Assembly: GCA_023429135.1 (NCBI GenBank)
Contig: JAEYWD010000100.1
Span: 62,001-126,000, forward strand
DNA length: 64,000 nt
Reading direction: 5' to 3'
From: Bacteroidota bacterium
GTDB taxonomy: Bacteria > Bacteroidota > Bacteroidia > Bacteroidales > JAAUTT01
Shown: piece after piece, positions 52,988 to 60,953 of the stretch
How the letters are laid out: each line of letters starts with the position of its first letter
Position numbering within the stretch: the stretch's first letter is position 1
Program-made: the position numbers and the translations under genes
The notes under the pieces: model-generated
The model's database searches: none
What the model was told of the DNA's origin: nothing
What the model saw: only the letters and a program-made list of their open reading frames with translations

Positions 52988-54250
52988 ATGAAGATTTTAT
53001 TTTATGATTGTTTTTCGGGAATCAGCGGTGATATGAACCTGGGAGCTCTGATTGATCTTGGTGTTGATATTGATTTCCTCAAAAATGAACTTCAGAAAAT
53101 ACATGTTGGTGGTTTCGAGATAAAAGTAAGCAAGGCCATTAAAAAAGGCATTGAGGGTACCAAACTGGAAGTTATTCTCGATTCGGAAAAGAGTAAAGAA
53201 ACTTCAAAAATCAAATTCAATCCGCAAAATTTTAAGATGACTGCAGGTGCTCATAACCATCTGCTTATTCAATCGGGCGACAATCAGGACCGTACTTATA
53301 CCGATATAAAACTGCTTATAGAACAAAGTTCATTAAACACGAAAGTGAAAGAATTAAGCCTCGATATGTTTTACAGGATTGCTGTAGCCGAAGGAAAAAT
53401 ACATGGAATGCCATTGGAGGAGGTACATTTTCATGAAGTTGGCGCTGTGGATTCCATTGTAGATATTGTGGGTGCTGCAATTTGTATTGATTATTTGAAA
53501 CCTGATAAAATTATTTCCACTCCCCCTCAACTTGGAGGCGGTTTTGTAAAGTGTGCACATGGTATGTTTCCGGTACCAGCCCCTGCTACTGCCGAAATTT
53601 TGAAGGGAATTCCTGTAAAAACTGGTGCTATTAACTCAGAAACTACCACACCTACTGGTGCTGCAATATTAGCTACCCTTTGCAACAGCTTTAGTGAAAA
53701 AAATGAGTTTATTCCTCAAAAAATAGCCTATGGAATTGGGCATAAGGATTTTGATATCCCCAATGTTTTAAGAGTTATGCTTGCGGAGGTCTCTGAACAG
53801 ATTGCTTCCTGGGAAACCGAAAAAAGCAATTTGATAGAATGCAATATCGATGATATGTCGCCCGAATCTTTCGGATACATTATGCAGAAATTATTTGATG
53901 CCGGAGCCGATGATGTATTCTTTGAACCAATTATAATGAAGAAAAACAGGCCTGCCCAAAAAATTTCTGTATTGGTGAAGGATAATTTACTCGATACGGT
54001 TCTTTCTATTATTTTTACCGAAACAACAACCTTAGGTATCCGGGTAGTTGATTGTGAAAAAAAAATGCTTCATCGCAAATGGGAGTCCATTGAAAGCAAA
54101 TGGGGAAATGTAAGGATCAAATACGGTATCTTGAATGGCAAAATTATTAAAGCAAAACCCGAGTATGATGATTGTTTGAAAATTGCAAATGAATACAAAC
54201 TACCAGTTTCACAAGTTTTAGATGAGATAAACAGGTTAATAAAACTTTAA
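52988..54250 (+). CDS. larC: Nickel-pincer cofactor biosynthesis protein LarC
   Basis: 420 residues. LarC inserts nickel into the pyridinium dithiocarboxylate pincer in a CTP-dependent reaction, making the NPN cofactor of lactate racemase (LarA) and relatives. Family sequences are ILFYDCFSGISGDMNLGALI at the start, VHFHEVGAVDSIVDIVGA and the ETTTPTGAAILA motif. In Lactobacillus plantarum LarC is made by ribosomal frameshifting between larC1 and larC2; here it is one open frame. The usual His-rich insertion is reduced to AHNHLL. larB follows by 2 bp. No larA or larE is seen in this window. Confidence 0.94.
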   Translation: MKILFYDCFSGISGDMNLGALIDLGVDIDFLKNELQKIHVGGFEIKVSKAIKKGIEGTKLEVILDSEKSKETSKIKFNPQNFKMTAGAHNHLLIQSGDNQDRTYTDIKLLIEQSSLNTKVKELSLDMFYRIAVAEGKIHGMPLEEVHFHEVGAVDSIVDIVGAAICIDYLKPDKIISTPPQLGGGFVKCAHGMFPVPAPATAEILKGIPVKTGAINSETTTPTGAAILATLCNSFSEKNEFIPQKIAYGIGHKDFDIPNVLRVMLAEVSEQIASWETEKSNLIECNIDDMSPESFGYIMQKLFDAGADDVFFEPIIMKKNRPAQKISVLVKDNLLDTVLSIIFTETTTLGIRVVDCEKKMLHRKWESIESKWGNVRIKYGILNGKIIKAKPEYDDCLKIANEYKLPVSQVLDEINRLIKL

Positions 54251-54252
54251 CA

Positions 54253-54999
54253 ATGACTCCGGAAAAGATAAAGAATATTCTGAATGAAATAAAAGAAGGT
54301 AAGCTCTCGGTTGACGATGCAATGACTTCGATGCGTGAATTACCCTTCGAGGATCTTGATTTTGCGAAAGTTGACCATCACCGGGAACTTAGGACCGGTT
54401 CTCCGGAAGTTATTTTTTGTCAGGGAAAAACTCCCGATCAGGTTGTTCAGATTACCAGGGCAATGAAAGCTAAAGGAAATAATATTCTGGCCACAAGAGC
54501 AAACGAAGAAGTTCTGCAGAATCTTAAGGTTGAATTTCCCGAAGGAGTGATTCATAAGCTTTCACGTATATTTGTTTTGAAACAAAGAGATATTGTTCCC
54601 CCTTTCACTAAAGTTGCTGTTGTGACAGCAGGTACGGCTGATATTCCAGTTGCAGAGGAAGCTGCCGTGACAGCGGAAGTTTTTGGAAATACAGTTGATC
54701 GGATTTTTGATGTTGGCGTAGCCGGAATACACCGGTTGTACCGTCAATTGCCGAGAATTAGAGAAGCCCGGGTAATTGTAGCTGTTGCCGGTATGGAGGG
54801 TGCTTTACCGAGTGTACTTGGCGGTCTGGTTGATAAACCTGTAATTGCAGTACCTACAAGTGTTGGATATGGTGCCAATTTCAACGGACTTTCGGCATTG
54901 CTCACCATGCTTAATTCCTGTTCAAACGGTATTAGTGTTGTAAATATCGATAATGGTTTTGGAGCTGGTTATCTGGCATCAATGATCAACAAACTTTAA
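54253..54999 (+). CDS. larB: Nickel-pincer cofactor biosynthesis protein LarB
   Basis: 248 residues. LarB carboxylates and hydrolyses nicotinic acid adenine dinucleotide, the first step of the pincer cofactor. The N-terminal part (about 1-115) holds a unique domain with DHHRELRTGSPEVIFCQGKT. The C-terminal PurE-like domain (about 120-248) has VVTAGTADIPVAEEAAVTAE, FDVGVAGIHRL and VPTSVGYGANFNGLSALL. It is cotranscribed with larC, and wbqC follows 1 bp later. Confidence 0.95.
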   Translation: MTPEKIKNILNEIKEGKLSVDDAMTSMRELPFEDLDFAKVDHHRELRTGSPEVIFCQGKTPDQVVQITRAMKAKGNNILATRANEEVLQNLKVEFPEGVIHKLSRIFVLKQRDIVPPFTKVAVVTAGTADIPVAEEAAVTAEVFGNTVDRIFDVGVAGIHRLYRQLPRIREARVIVAVAGMEGALPSVLGGLVDKPVIAVPTSVGYGANFNGLSALLTMLNSCSNGISVVNIDNGFGAGYLASMINKL

Positions 55000-55000
55000 C

Positions 55001-55693
55001 ATGGAGTCGGTTTTACTTTCCACAGCCTATTTTCCTCCAGTTATATATTTCGCGCACATTATTCAAAGTTCCGAATTTATTATCGAAACAGAAGAAAATT
55101 TCCAGAAACAAACCTACAGGAACCGGTGTGTAATATTAGGAGCTAATGGAACCTTAAACCTGACGGTACCCGTTCAGCACAATGAACCTAAAATAAAAAT
55201 ATCCAACCTGAATATTTCGTATCATTCTAATTGGCAACTCATTCATTTCAGAGCTATTGAATCGGCTTACCGTAACTCCCCTTATTATGATTATTATATT
55301 GATGAATTCAAGCCTTTTTTTCACAAGAAATTCAACTCATTGCTTGAGCTTAACTCATCCATACTGAACATTTGCCTTTGTTTACTCAACTATAAAGGAA
55401 AAATAACCTTTACAAAAGAGTTTGCAAAAGTGCAAAACAATTCAGATAATGATTTCAGGTATTCATTATCTCCCAAAAAAGCAGTGAGTGATTATGAATT
55501 CCCGGAATACCACCAGGTATTTATTGAAAAGTTTGGTTTCATACCAAATCTTTCTATTCTTGATCTGATTTTTAATCATGGACCTGAATCAAAAGAATAC
55601 CTGAAAAGCATAAAAAAAATGGACAGATTTGACTCTGTCCATTCAATAAACCCAAAAACCCTAATTATAAAAAACCAAGAAACTAAACTTTAA
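55001..55693 (+). CDS. WbqC-like family protein
   Basis: 230 residues. The protein has the WbqC family pattern: N-terminal STAYFPPVIYFAHIIQSSEF, RNRCVILGANGTLNLTVPVQ, WQLIHFRAIESAYRNSPYYDYYIDEF, and a C-terminal FGFIPNLSILDLIFNHGPES. WbqC relatives are linked to sugar or O-antigen amine modification, but the reaction is not firmly established. In many Bacteroidota a WbqC gene directly follows dapB-lepB, which suggests that the intervening ferredoxin-lar block was inserted. Its stop overlaps that of the convergent barrel gene in a shared TTAA. Confidence 0.88.
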   Translation: MESVLLSTAYFPPVIYFAHIIQSSEFIIETEENFQKQTYRNRCVILGANGTLNLTVPVQHNEPKIKISNLNISYHSNWQLIHFRAIESAYRNSPYYDYYIDEFKPFFHKKFNSLLELNSSILNICLCLLNYKGKITFTKEFAKVQNNSDNDFRYSLSPKKAVSDYEFPEYHQVFIEKFGFIPNLSILDLIFNHGPESKEYLKSIKKMDRFDSVHSINPKTLIIKNQETKL

Positions 55694-57129
55694 AACCTGA
55701 AACCTAAGGTCGCCATGATCTTAGATTGATTTATATCTAATTGTGCATTTTCGCTCAGGAATAATTTATGCTCCTCATTGCTTTTGTTTGTCACATAAGC
55801 TAAATCAAAGAATGCACTTTTACCTCTTATTCCAATACCAGCACTGTACGACTGGTATTTATAATCACTATTCAACCGGTTAGCATCCTTTACATATGGA
55901 CTGCCATACCATCCATATCCTACTCTCGCAGCAAAAGGACCTAATCTTCCTTCCAGACCAGCTTTAATGTTAGAAGTCTTTTTATACACATCCGACATTT
56001 TAACATTAATATCACCAAAATCGTCTTCATCCGAACGGAAACGACCCTTTGTATAGTCAACCATTTCGTAGTCAAGTGAGAATAAACCAAATTTATCAAA
56101 TACAAAAGCTATACTTCCTATTGCTTTCATTGGAGTTTGGAATTTGTAATCGCTTGTTACCAGATCAGTACGATCGCTCATTTGGGCCGGAGTACCTTTA
56201 TCGAAAGATGATTCCATACTTGTATAAAACTCCGAATTCATATTATAATAAGTACGTGTATGAACGGCCAACCCTAAGCGCAAGAAATCAACAGGTTTAA
56301 GAATGGCTCCAATTTTAAAGTTAACACCAGTACCATAGGCATTGAAATGCTCATTAAATGAAAAGGATTTCAGATATTCGTAAGTTCCATTGTCGTCAAA
56401 TTCGGAATGCTCTTTTATTTCTTCGTAATCAATTCTTTGTACACCTAAAGTAGCTCCAACATAAAGTAAATGACTGAAATTCGCCCCGAAAGAAAAATCA
56501 TATTCACCAATTCCACCCTTGGTACTTACATTTTTCTTAATTGTCTGACCGTAATTTGTGCCCGTAAAATCGGATGAATAAACTTTATTGACTTCATCGT
56601 ACAACAAAACATCGGTATTCCATGCCAGATCTTCATAAAACTCGCTTCCTTGATTATTGTTCGAATTTAATACAAATTCATCCATCAAAGAACCTGTTGC
56701 ATTGTCGTTTCTTATTGAAAAATTACGGTTGAAATCAGCTAACCTGTTGTATCCTACTCCAAAACTTGCGCTTACCCAACCCGAAGTTTTATTAGTGTTA
56801 TAAGTATAAACATATGCAAGGTTGGAAAGGTTAAATTTATTTTTAAAATCTTCGTATTTATAACCGCGGTATTTTGAAGTTACTAAGTCGTTATTGACTC
56901 CTGCTGTTATTGTAAATTCCGATGAACGGTAAACTCCGATACCTGCAGGATTTATACTTAAGCTGGATGGATCTCCGCCTAGTGCGCCAAATGCTCCTGA
57001 TAAGCCTAAACTGCGTGCAGTTCCGCCACTGTAGCCTTGCGAAAACCTTAATGCATCGGCTTCATTCTGAGCAAATAATGAGGTTGAAAAAACAGATAAT
57101 AATAGTATGATTATGAAATTTGTTCTCAT
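55690..57129 (-). CDS. FadL/OmpP1-like outer-membrane transport protein
   Basis: 479 residues with signal peptide ending FSTSLFAQ. The N-terminal plug-like segment ADALRFSQGYSGGTARSLGL and GGDPSSLSINPAGIGVYRSS, then a 14-strand-type barrel, is typical of the OMPP1/FadL/TodX group, which imports hydrophobic compounds. It ends in MATLGFRF with a terminal aromatic residue, as required for barrel assembly. The ligand is unknown. It follows the low-complexity lipoprotein on the same strand by 63 bp. Confidence 0.88.
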   Translation of the reverse strand: MRTNFIIILLLSVFSTSLFAQNEADALRFSQGYSGGTARSLGLSGAFGALGGDPSSLSINPAGIGVYRSSEFTITAGVNNDLVTSKYRGYKYEDFKNKFNLSNLAYVYTYNTNKTSGWVSASFGVGYNRLADFNRNFSIRNDNATGSLMDEFVLNSNNNQGSEFYEDLAWNTDVLLYDEVNKVYSSDFTGTNYGQTIKKNVSTKGGIGEYDFSFGANFSHLLYVGATLGVQRIDYEEIKEHSEFDDNGTYEYLKSFSFNEHFNAYGTGVNFKIGAILKPVDFLRLGLAVHTRTYYNMNSEFYTSMESSFDKGTPAQMSDRTDLVTSDYKFQTPMKAIGSIAFVFDKFGLFSLDYEMVDYTKGRFRSDEDDFGDINVKMSDVYKKTSNIKAGLEGRLGPFAARVGYGWYGSPYVKDANRLNSDYKYQSYSAGIGIRGKSAFFDLAYVTNKSNEEHKLFLSENAQLDINQSKIMATLGFRF

Positions 57130-57169
57130 AAAAATTAGAATTAGAATGGACCTTGAAAATATTTTTGGA

Positions 57170-57197
57170 GAAAGATAAGGCTTAATGGAGCCTTATC
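57170..57197 (-). terminator. Hairpin overlapping the end of the low-complexity lipoprotein gene
   Basis: A perfect 9-bp stem GATAAGGCT/AGCCTTATC with a 6-base loop. On the minus strand it includes the lipoprotein stop codon and is followed by TTTCTCC, a weak T-run. It probably reduces rather than stops transcription into the FadL-like gene. Confidence 0.6.
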
Positions 57198-58602
57198 GTC
57201 TTCCCGATGATGAGTGTGATCCTCCCGAACTTGAACTTGAGCTTCCGCCACCTGAACTTGAACGTGATGAAGGTGCATAGCTTCCTCCTGAACTTGAGCT
57301 TGATGAGCCTGAAGAATATGAAGATGAACTACGGCTTGGTGAGTACGATGAACCACTTGACGAAGACTCGCTACGCCTACTTCCGTAATCGCTGCCGGAA
57401 GAACTACCCGAGCTCGATGGTCTTGAATAAGAAGACTGCGAACTTGATCTTGAAGGTGCACTGTATGAGTTATTGTTACTACTGCTACTGCTACTGCTTC
57501 TTCTTTCGGAAGAATAACTGGTGCCTGAACTTCCTTCATTGTATGATGGCACATTAGAGGTGCGTGGCTTACTATAGCTTGGAGTGTATGATCTTCTAGA
57601 ATCACTTGAAGAAGTCCCTCTGCTGCTGGAATAGGATTCTCCACTGGTTGTACTTCCGCTTCTACGGTTTGTAACAGAACTGGAAGAATTATTATATGGT
57701 CGTGTATACTCTGTTCTTGCAGCAGAATTATTATAGGATTCACCCGAACGACGGTTAGTTACTGATGAAGTTCTTGAACCGTTGTTATTAGATGAGGGTA
57801 AATAGCTTCCTGACTTTCTGGAACTTGGTGTATAATCATTTCCACTGTTAACAGTTCTGTATCCTGTAGAGCTGGATCTGTTTGGAACCCTTCCGGTAGA
57901 ATAAGAACCTCTGTCGTTCGAAATGGCATAATAATCGCGATAGAAACGGCTGCTTCCACGTCCATAGTATCCGGCACCGCCATAATAACCATATCCATAG
58001 TAGGGATAATAATAATCATAATAAGATGGATAATAACCGAAACGATAAGGGTTATACCATGAATAATATGAAGGATAATATCCGTAATCGTACCAACCGC
58101 ATGACCAGCAACTCCCTATCGAGAAACCAAAGCTCCATGAGAAAGGTGAATAGTAGTACATATTGGTATAAAAAGGATCATAATATCCATATCCAAAATA
58201 TGGTCGATGGAAACGACGTATTCGCGAGGAATAATAAAAATCGTCATAATAGTCGTCCATATAATAGTAATTGTTTACTATGGGCCGATCATCATCGTAA
58301 TAATTTTCGCCCGATTCAACAATTGGCCTGTCATTATTTGCAAGTTCCTGATTATCCTCCTGGACAGGGAGTGTATCAGCAGAACCATTTTCGAGACTTA
58401 GGCGATATCTTTCGTAATCAGTTAATCCATCGTTTGTTTTAGCTTTCGATGGAGTTGCTTTTGCAGGGGTTGTTTGTGTAACAACAGGTTCATCTCCCGG
58501 TTTGTAATAAACATCATCGTATCCTCCGGAGGCAAAGTAACTGGAAGAACAAGCGCTCATTAGTAGTGCCGTAATCGAAATTATTGTTAGTTTTGTTTTC
58601 AT
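57193..58602 (-). CDS. Lipoprotein with Tyr-rich and Ser-rich low-complexity regions
   Basis: 469 residues with signal peptide and lipobox MSAC (Cys18). Three parts follow: an acidic segment (about 25-115), an aromatic region (about 115-245) with runs of Tyr, Gly and Phe such as YYDPFYTNMYYYSPFSW and the lone Cys pair SCWSCGW, and a Ser-dominated tail (about 245-469) with NRRSGE/SSSG repeats ending SSSGRR. This is a disordered, tyrosine-rich composition like that of adhesive or prion-like proteins. It is probably at the outer membrane. An overlapping frame on the same strand is long because the Ser codons are repetitive. It has an unusually strong Shine-Dalgarno sequence. Confidence 0.85.
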   Translation of the reverse strand: MKTKLTIISITALLMSACSSSYFASGGYDDVYYKPGDEPVVTQTTPAKATPSKAKTNDGLTDYERYRLSLENGSADTLPVQEDNQELANNDRPIVESGENYYDDDRPIVNNYYYMDDYYDDFYYSSRIRRFHRPYFGYGYYDPFYTNMYYYSPFSWSFGFSIGSCWSCGWYDYGYYPSYYSWYNPYRFGYYPSYYDYYYPYYGYGYYGGAGYYGRGSSRFYRDYYAISNDRGSYSTGRVPNRSSSTGYRTVNSGNDYTPSSRKSGSYLPSSNNNGSRTSSVTNRRSGESYNNSAARTEYTRPYNNSSSSVTNRRSGSTTSGESYSSSRGTSSSDSRRSYTPSYSKPRTSNVPSYNEGSSGTSYSSERRSSSSSSSNNNSYSAPSRSSSQSSYSRPSSSGSSSGSDYGSRRSESSSSGSSYSPSRSSSSYSSGSSSSSSGGSYAPSSRSSSGGGSSSSSSGGSHSSSGRR

Positions 58603-58609
58603 AACACAT

Positions 58610-58616
58610 CCTCCTT
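58610..58616 (-). promoter_or_regulatory. Strong Shine-Dalgarno sequence of the low-complexity lipoprotein gene
   Basis: AAGGAGG lies 7 bp before the ATG on the minus strand. Nearly all other genes here lack such a site, as is normal in Bacteroidota, so this one stands out. Confidence 0.7.
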
Positions 58617-58662
58617 AGGGTGTTTTAAAATTAAAACAAGTTTTTATTTATTTGCAATTTAA

Positions 58663-58677
58663 AATTACACTGTAATT
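58663..58677. promoter_or_regulatory. Palindrome in the lipoprotein/proS divergent region
   Basis: AATTAC, ACT, GTAATT, a perfect 6+6 palindrome, between the divergent starts of the low-complexity lipoprotein and proS. It could be an operator or simply an AT-rich coincidence. Confidence 0.4.
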
Positions 58678-58703
58678 ATACAAATACTATACCAAAAAGC
58701 AAA

Positions 58704-60179
58704 ATGGCAAAAGAGATCACGAGTAGAGAAGAAAATTATTCCCAATGGTATAATGACCTGGTAGTAAAAGCCGATCTGGCTGACAACTCAGCAGTTAGAG
58801 GTTGTATGGTAATTAAACCTTACGGATTTGCTATCTGGGAGAAAATAAAAGATCAGTTAGATAAAATGTTTAAGGACACAGGACATGTTAATGCCTATTT
58901 TCCATTGTTTATTCCGAAATCGTTTTTTAGCAAGGAAGCCAGTCATGTTGAAGGTTTTGCAAAGGAATGTGCTGTTGTAACTCATTACCGGTTAAAAAAC
59001 GACCCCAATGGCAAAGGGATAGTAGTTGATGAAGACGCCAAACTTGAAGAAGAGCTAATCGTTCGTCCAACTTCCGAGACTATTATCTGGAATACTTATC
59101 GTAACTGGATCCAAAGTTATCGTGATCTTCCCATTTTGATTAACCAATGGGCCAATGTTGTTCGCTGGGAAATGAGAACACGTTTATTCCTGCGCACAGC
59201 AGAATTTCTCTGGCAGGAAGGTCATACGGCACATGCAACACAGGAAGAAGCGCTAGAGGAAACCATGAAAATGGTAAACGTTTATGCTGATTTTGCCGAA
59301 CAATACATGGCTGTTCCTGTACTCAGAGGCTCCAAAAGCGCAAACGAACGTTTTGCAGGCGCTATTGAAACTTATTGTATTGAAGCCTTAATGCAGGATG
59401 GCAAAGCATTACAATCGGGAACATCACACTTTCTTGGTCAGAACTTTGCAAAAGCTTTTGATGTGAAGTTTACATCGAAAGAAGGCGTTCAGGAATATGT
59501 ATGGGCAACTTCATGGGGCGTTTCAACACGTTTAATGGGGGCTTTAATTATGGCTCACTCAGATGATAATGGTCTGGTGCTTCCTCCAAAACTTGCGCCT
59601 ATTCAGGTTGTAATTGTTCCTATATATAACAAGGCAGAACAACTTCAGCTATTAACCGAACATATTCTTCCGATTAAAAAGCAACTTGAAGCCAAAGGCA
59701 TTACTGTTAAATTTGACGACAGGGATAATTACAAGCCAGGGTTCAAGTTTGCCGAGCACGAAATGAGAGGTGTTCCGGTACGCATTGCCATTGGCCCCCG
59801 TGACCTGGAGAACAAAACCGTTGAAGTTGCGCGTCGTGATACCCTTGAGAAAAAAGTTTATCCTGTTGACCAGATAACCGAGGTTGTTGTAAATCTTCTT
59901 GATGAAATCCAGAAAAACATTTTCAACAAAGCGCTGAAATTCAGAGAAGAACACACCTATACAACCGACTCGTACGAAGAATTTAAAGAAATTCTCGACA
60001 CAAAAGGGGGTTTTATTTTAGCTCACTGGGATGGTACTTCCGAAACCGAAGAGCTGATTAAAGAAGAAACCAAAGCCACCATCAGGTGTATTCCTTTTGA
60101 TGCTCCCGAAGAAGCGGGAAAATGCATACGAACAGGCAAACCGTCCAATAAAAGAGTTGTTTTTGCCAGAGCCTATTAG
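58704..60179 (+). CDS. proS: Prolyl-tRNA synthetase, type 3 (archaeal/eukaryotic-like)
   Basis: 491-residue class II synthetase. It lacks the bacterial editing insertion and has the C-terminal zinc-like domain of the type-3 enzyme, ending RVVFARAY with the conserved terminal Tyr. Visible motifs are VRGCMVIKPYGFAIWE near the start, ELIVRPTSETIIWNTYRNWI (motif 1/2 region), QWANVVRWEMRTRLFLRTAEF and TSWGVSTRLMGALIMAHSDD (motif 3 region). This form is normal in Bacteroidota, presumably from an old transfer. It is followed by an unknown gene 18 bp later. Confidence 0.96.
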   Translation: MAKEITSREENYSQWYNDLVVKADLADNSAVRGCMVIKPYGFAIWEKIKDQLDKMFKDTGHVNAYFPLFIPKSFFSKEASHVEGFAKECAVVTHYRLKNDPNGKGIVVDEDAKLEEELIVRPTSETIIWNTYRNWIQSYRDLPILINQWANVVRWEMRTRLFLRTAEFLWQEGHTAHATQEEALEETMKMVNVYADFAEQYMAVPVLRGSKSANERFAGAIETYCIEALMQDGKALQSGTSHFLGQNFAKAFDVKFTSKEGVQEYVWATSWGVSTRLMGALIMAHSDDNGLVLPPKLAPIQVVIVPIYNKAEQLQLLTEHILPIKKQLEAKGITVKFDDRDNYKPGFKFAEHEMRGVPVRIAIGPRDLENKTVEVARRDTLEKKVYPVDQITEVVVNLLDEIQKNIFNKALKFREEHTYTTDSYEEFKEILDTKGGFILAHWDGTSETEELIKEETKATIRCIPFDAPEEAGKCIRTGKPSNKRVVFARAY

Positions 60180-60197
60180 AAATTTAAAATATCAGGA

Positions 60198-60884
60198 ATG
60201 AACAACATTGATAAAAAAGAATCTATCCTCAAAACCGTCAAAGAAAAGTCGATTATTAAGCAGCAGGTGTTTGATAACACGCTGAATTCATTTAACCTGC
60301 TTAAAAAAGTCCTTAAATACATTGAGATTAACAACAACTCAAATCTTGAGGACGTTGATGAACGGGTACATTTTCAGTTTAAGGATCAGGGAAAGTTTGA
60401 CGCTCAGTTGAAAGTTGCAGGTGATTTACTCATTTTCAGCATGCACACCAATACTTACGAATTCGACAGAAGTCATTTAATCTGGCAGAATTCGCTTGTA
60501 AAGAGCGATCCTTATTCGAGCTATTGCGGTATGATAAGCATTTATAATTTTTTGAGTGATTCATTCAAATACAACCGTATTGAGGATCTGGGATACCTTA
60601 TTGCCCGTCTTTTTATTAACAAGGATGGATATTACTTTGTAGAAGGCAAACGCCAGATGAGTTACTGGCTGAATAATTTCGGCACATCAAGAATTGATAA
60701 AGAAATTCTTCGCGATATTACCAACTCTGCAATTTTGTATGCTCTGGAGTTCGACTTACTTGTTCCACCCTACGATAATGTAAAGATTATTAATGTTGAA
60801 CAAATAAATAACAAAATAGAATCCTCAAGAATTCAAACCGGTAAACGACTTGGATTTACATATAATTCGGATGATATAAGTTAG
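60198..60884 (+). CDS. Conserved hypothetical protein downstream of proS
   Basis: 228-residue soluble protein without signal peptide or membrane segment. It opens with a helical region (about 1-50, ESILKTVKEKSIIKQQVFDN), then an alpha/beta part with HFQFKDQGKFDAQLKVAGDL and a stretch around SHLIWQNSLVKSDPYSSYCG. I recall proteins like it in other Bacteroidota but know no function. The short distance to proS suggests cotranscription. Confidence 0.78.
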   Translation: MNNIDKKESILKTVKEKSIIKQQVFDNTLNSFNLLKKVLKYIEINNNSNLEDVDERVHFQFKDQGKFDAQLKVAGDLLIFSMHTNTYEFDRSHLIWQNSLVKSDPYSSYCGMISIYNFLSDSFKYNRIEDLGYLIARLFINKDGYYFVEGKRQMSYWLNNFGTSRIDKEILRDITNSAILYALEFDLLVPPYDNVKIINVEQINNKIESSRIQTGKRLGFTYNSDDIS

Positions 60885-60909
60885 TTTTATTAAATATTTG
60901 AAAGTTTTT

Positions 60910-60922
60910 GCATAATTTATGC
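60910..60922. promoter_or_regulatory. Palindrome upstream of the POTRA-barrel gene
   Basis: GCATAA, one base, TTATGC, 31 bp before the GTG start at 60954. No full promoter is recognised; it may be a regulatory site. Confidence 0.3.
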
Positions 60923-60953
60923 TTAGGAAAATTTGTAAAAACTCAAACCTATT

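Noticed and set aside
57141..57743. 200-codon open frame on the minus strand overlapping the low-complexity lipoprotein
   Set aside because: It is the +1 shadow of the Ser-rich repeats (rich in His, Gln, Val, Leu with no domain or signal). The lipoprotein frame has the signal peptide, lipobox and Shine-Dalgarno.
57420..58100. Repetitive DNA read as a possible CRISPR or tandem-repeat array
   Set aside because: The repeats are short, irregular Ser/Tyr codon repeats in a coding frame, with no constant repeat-spacer structure.
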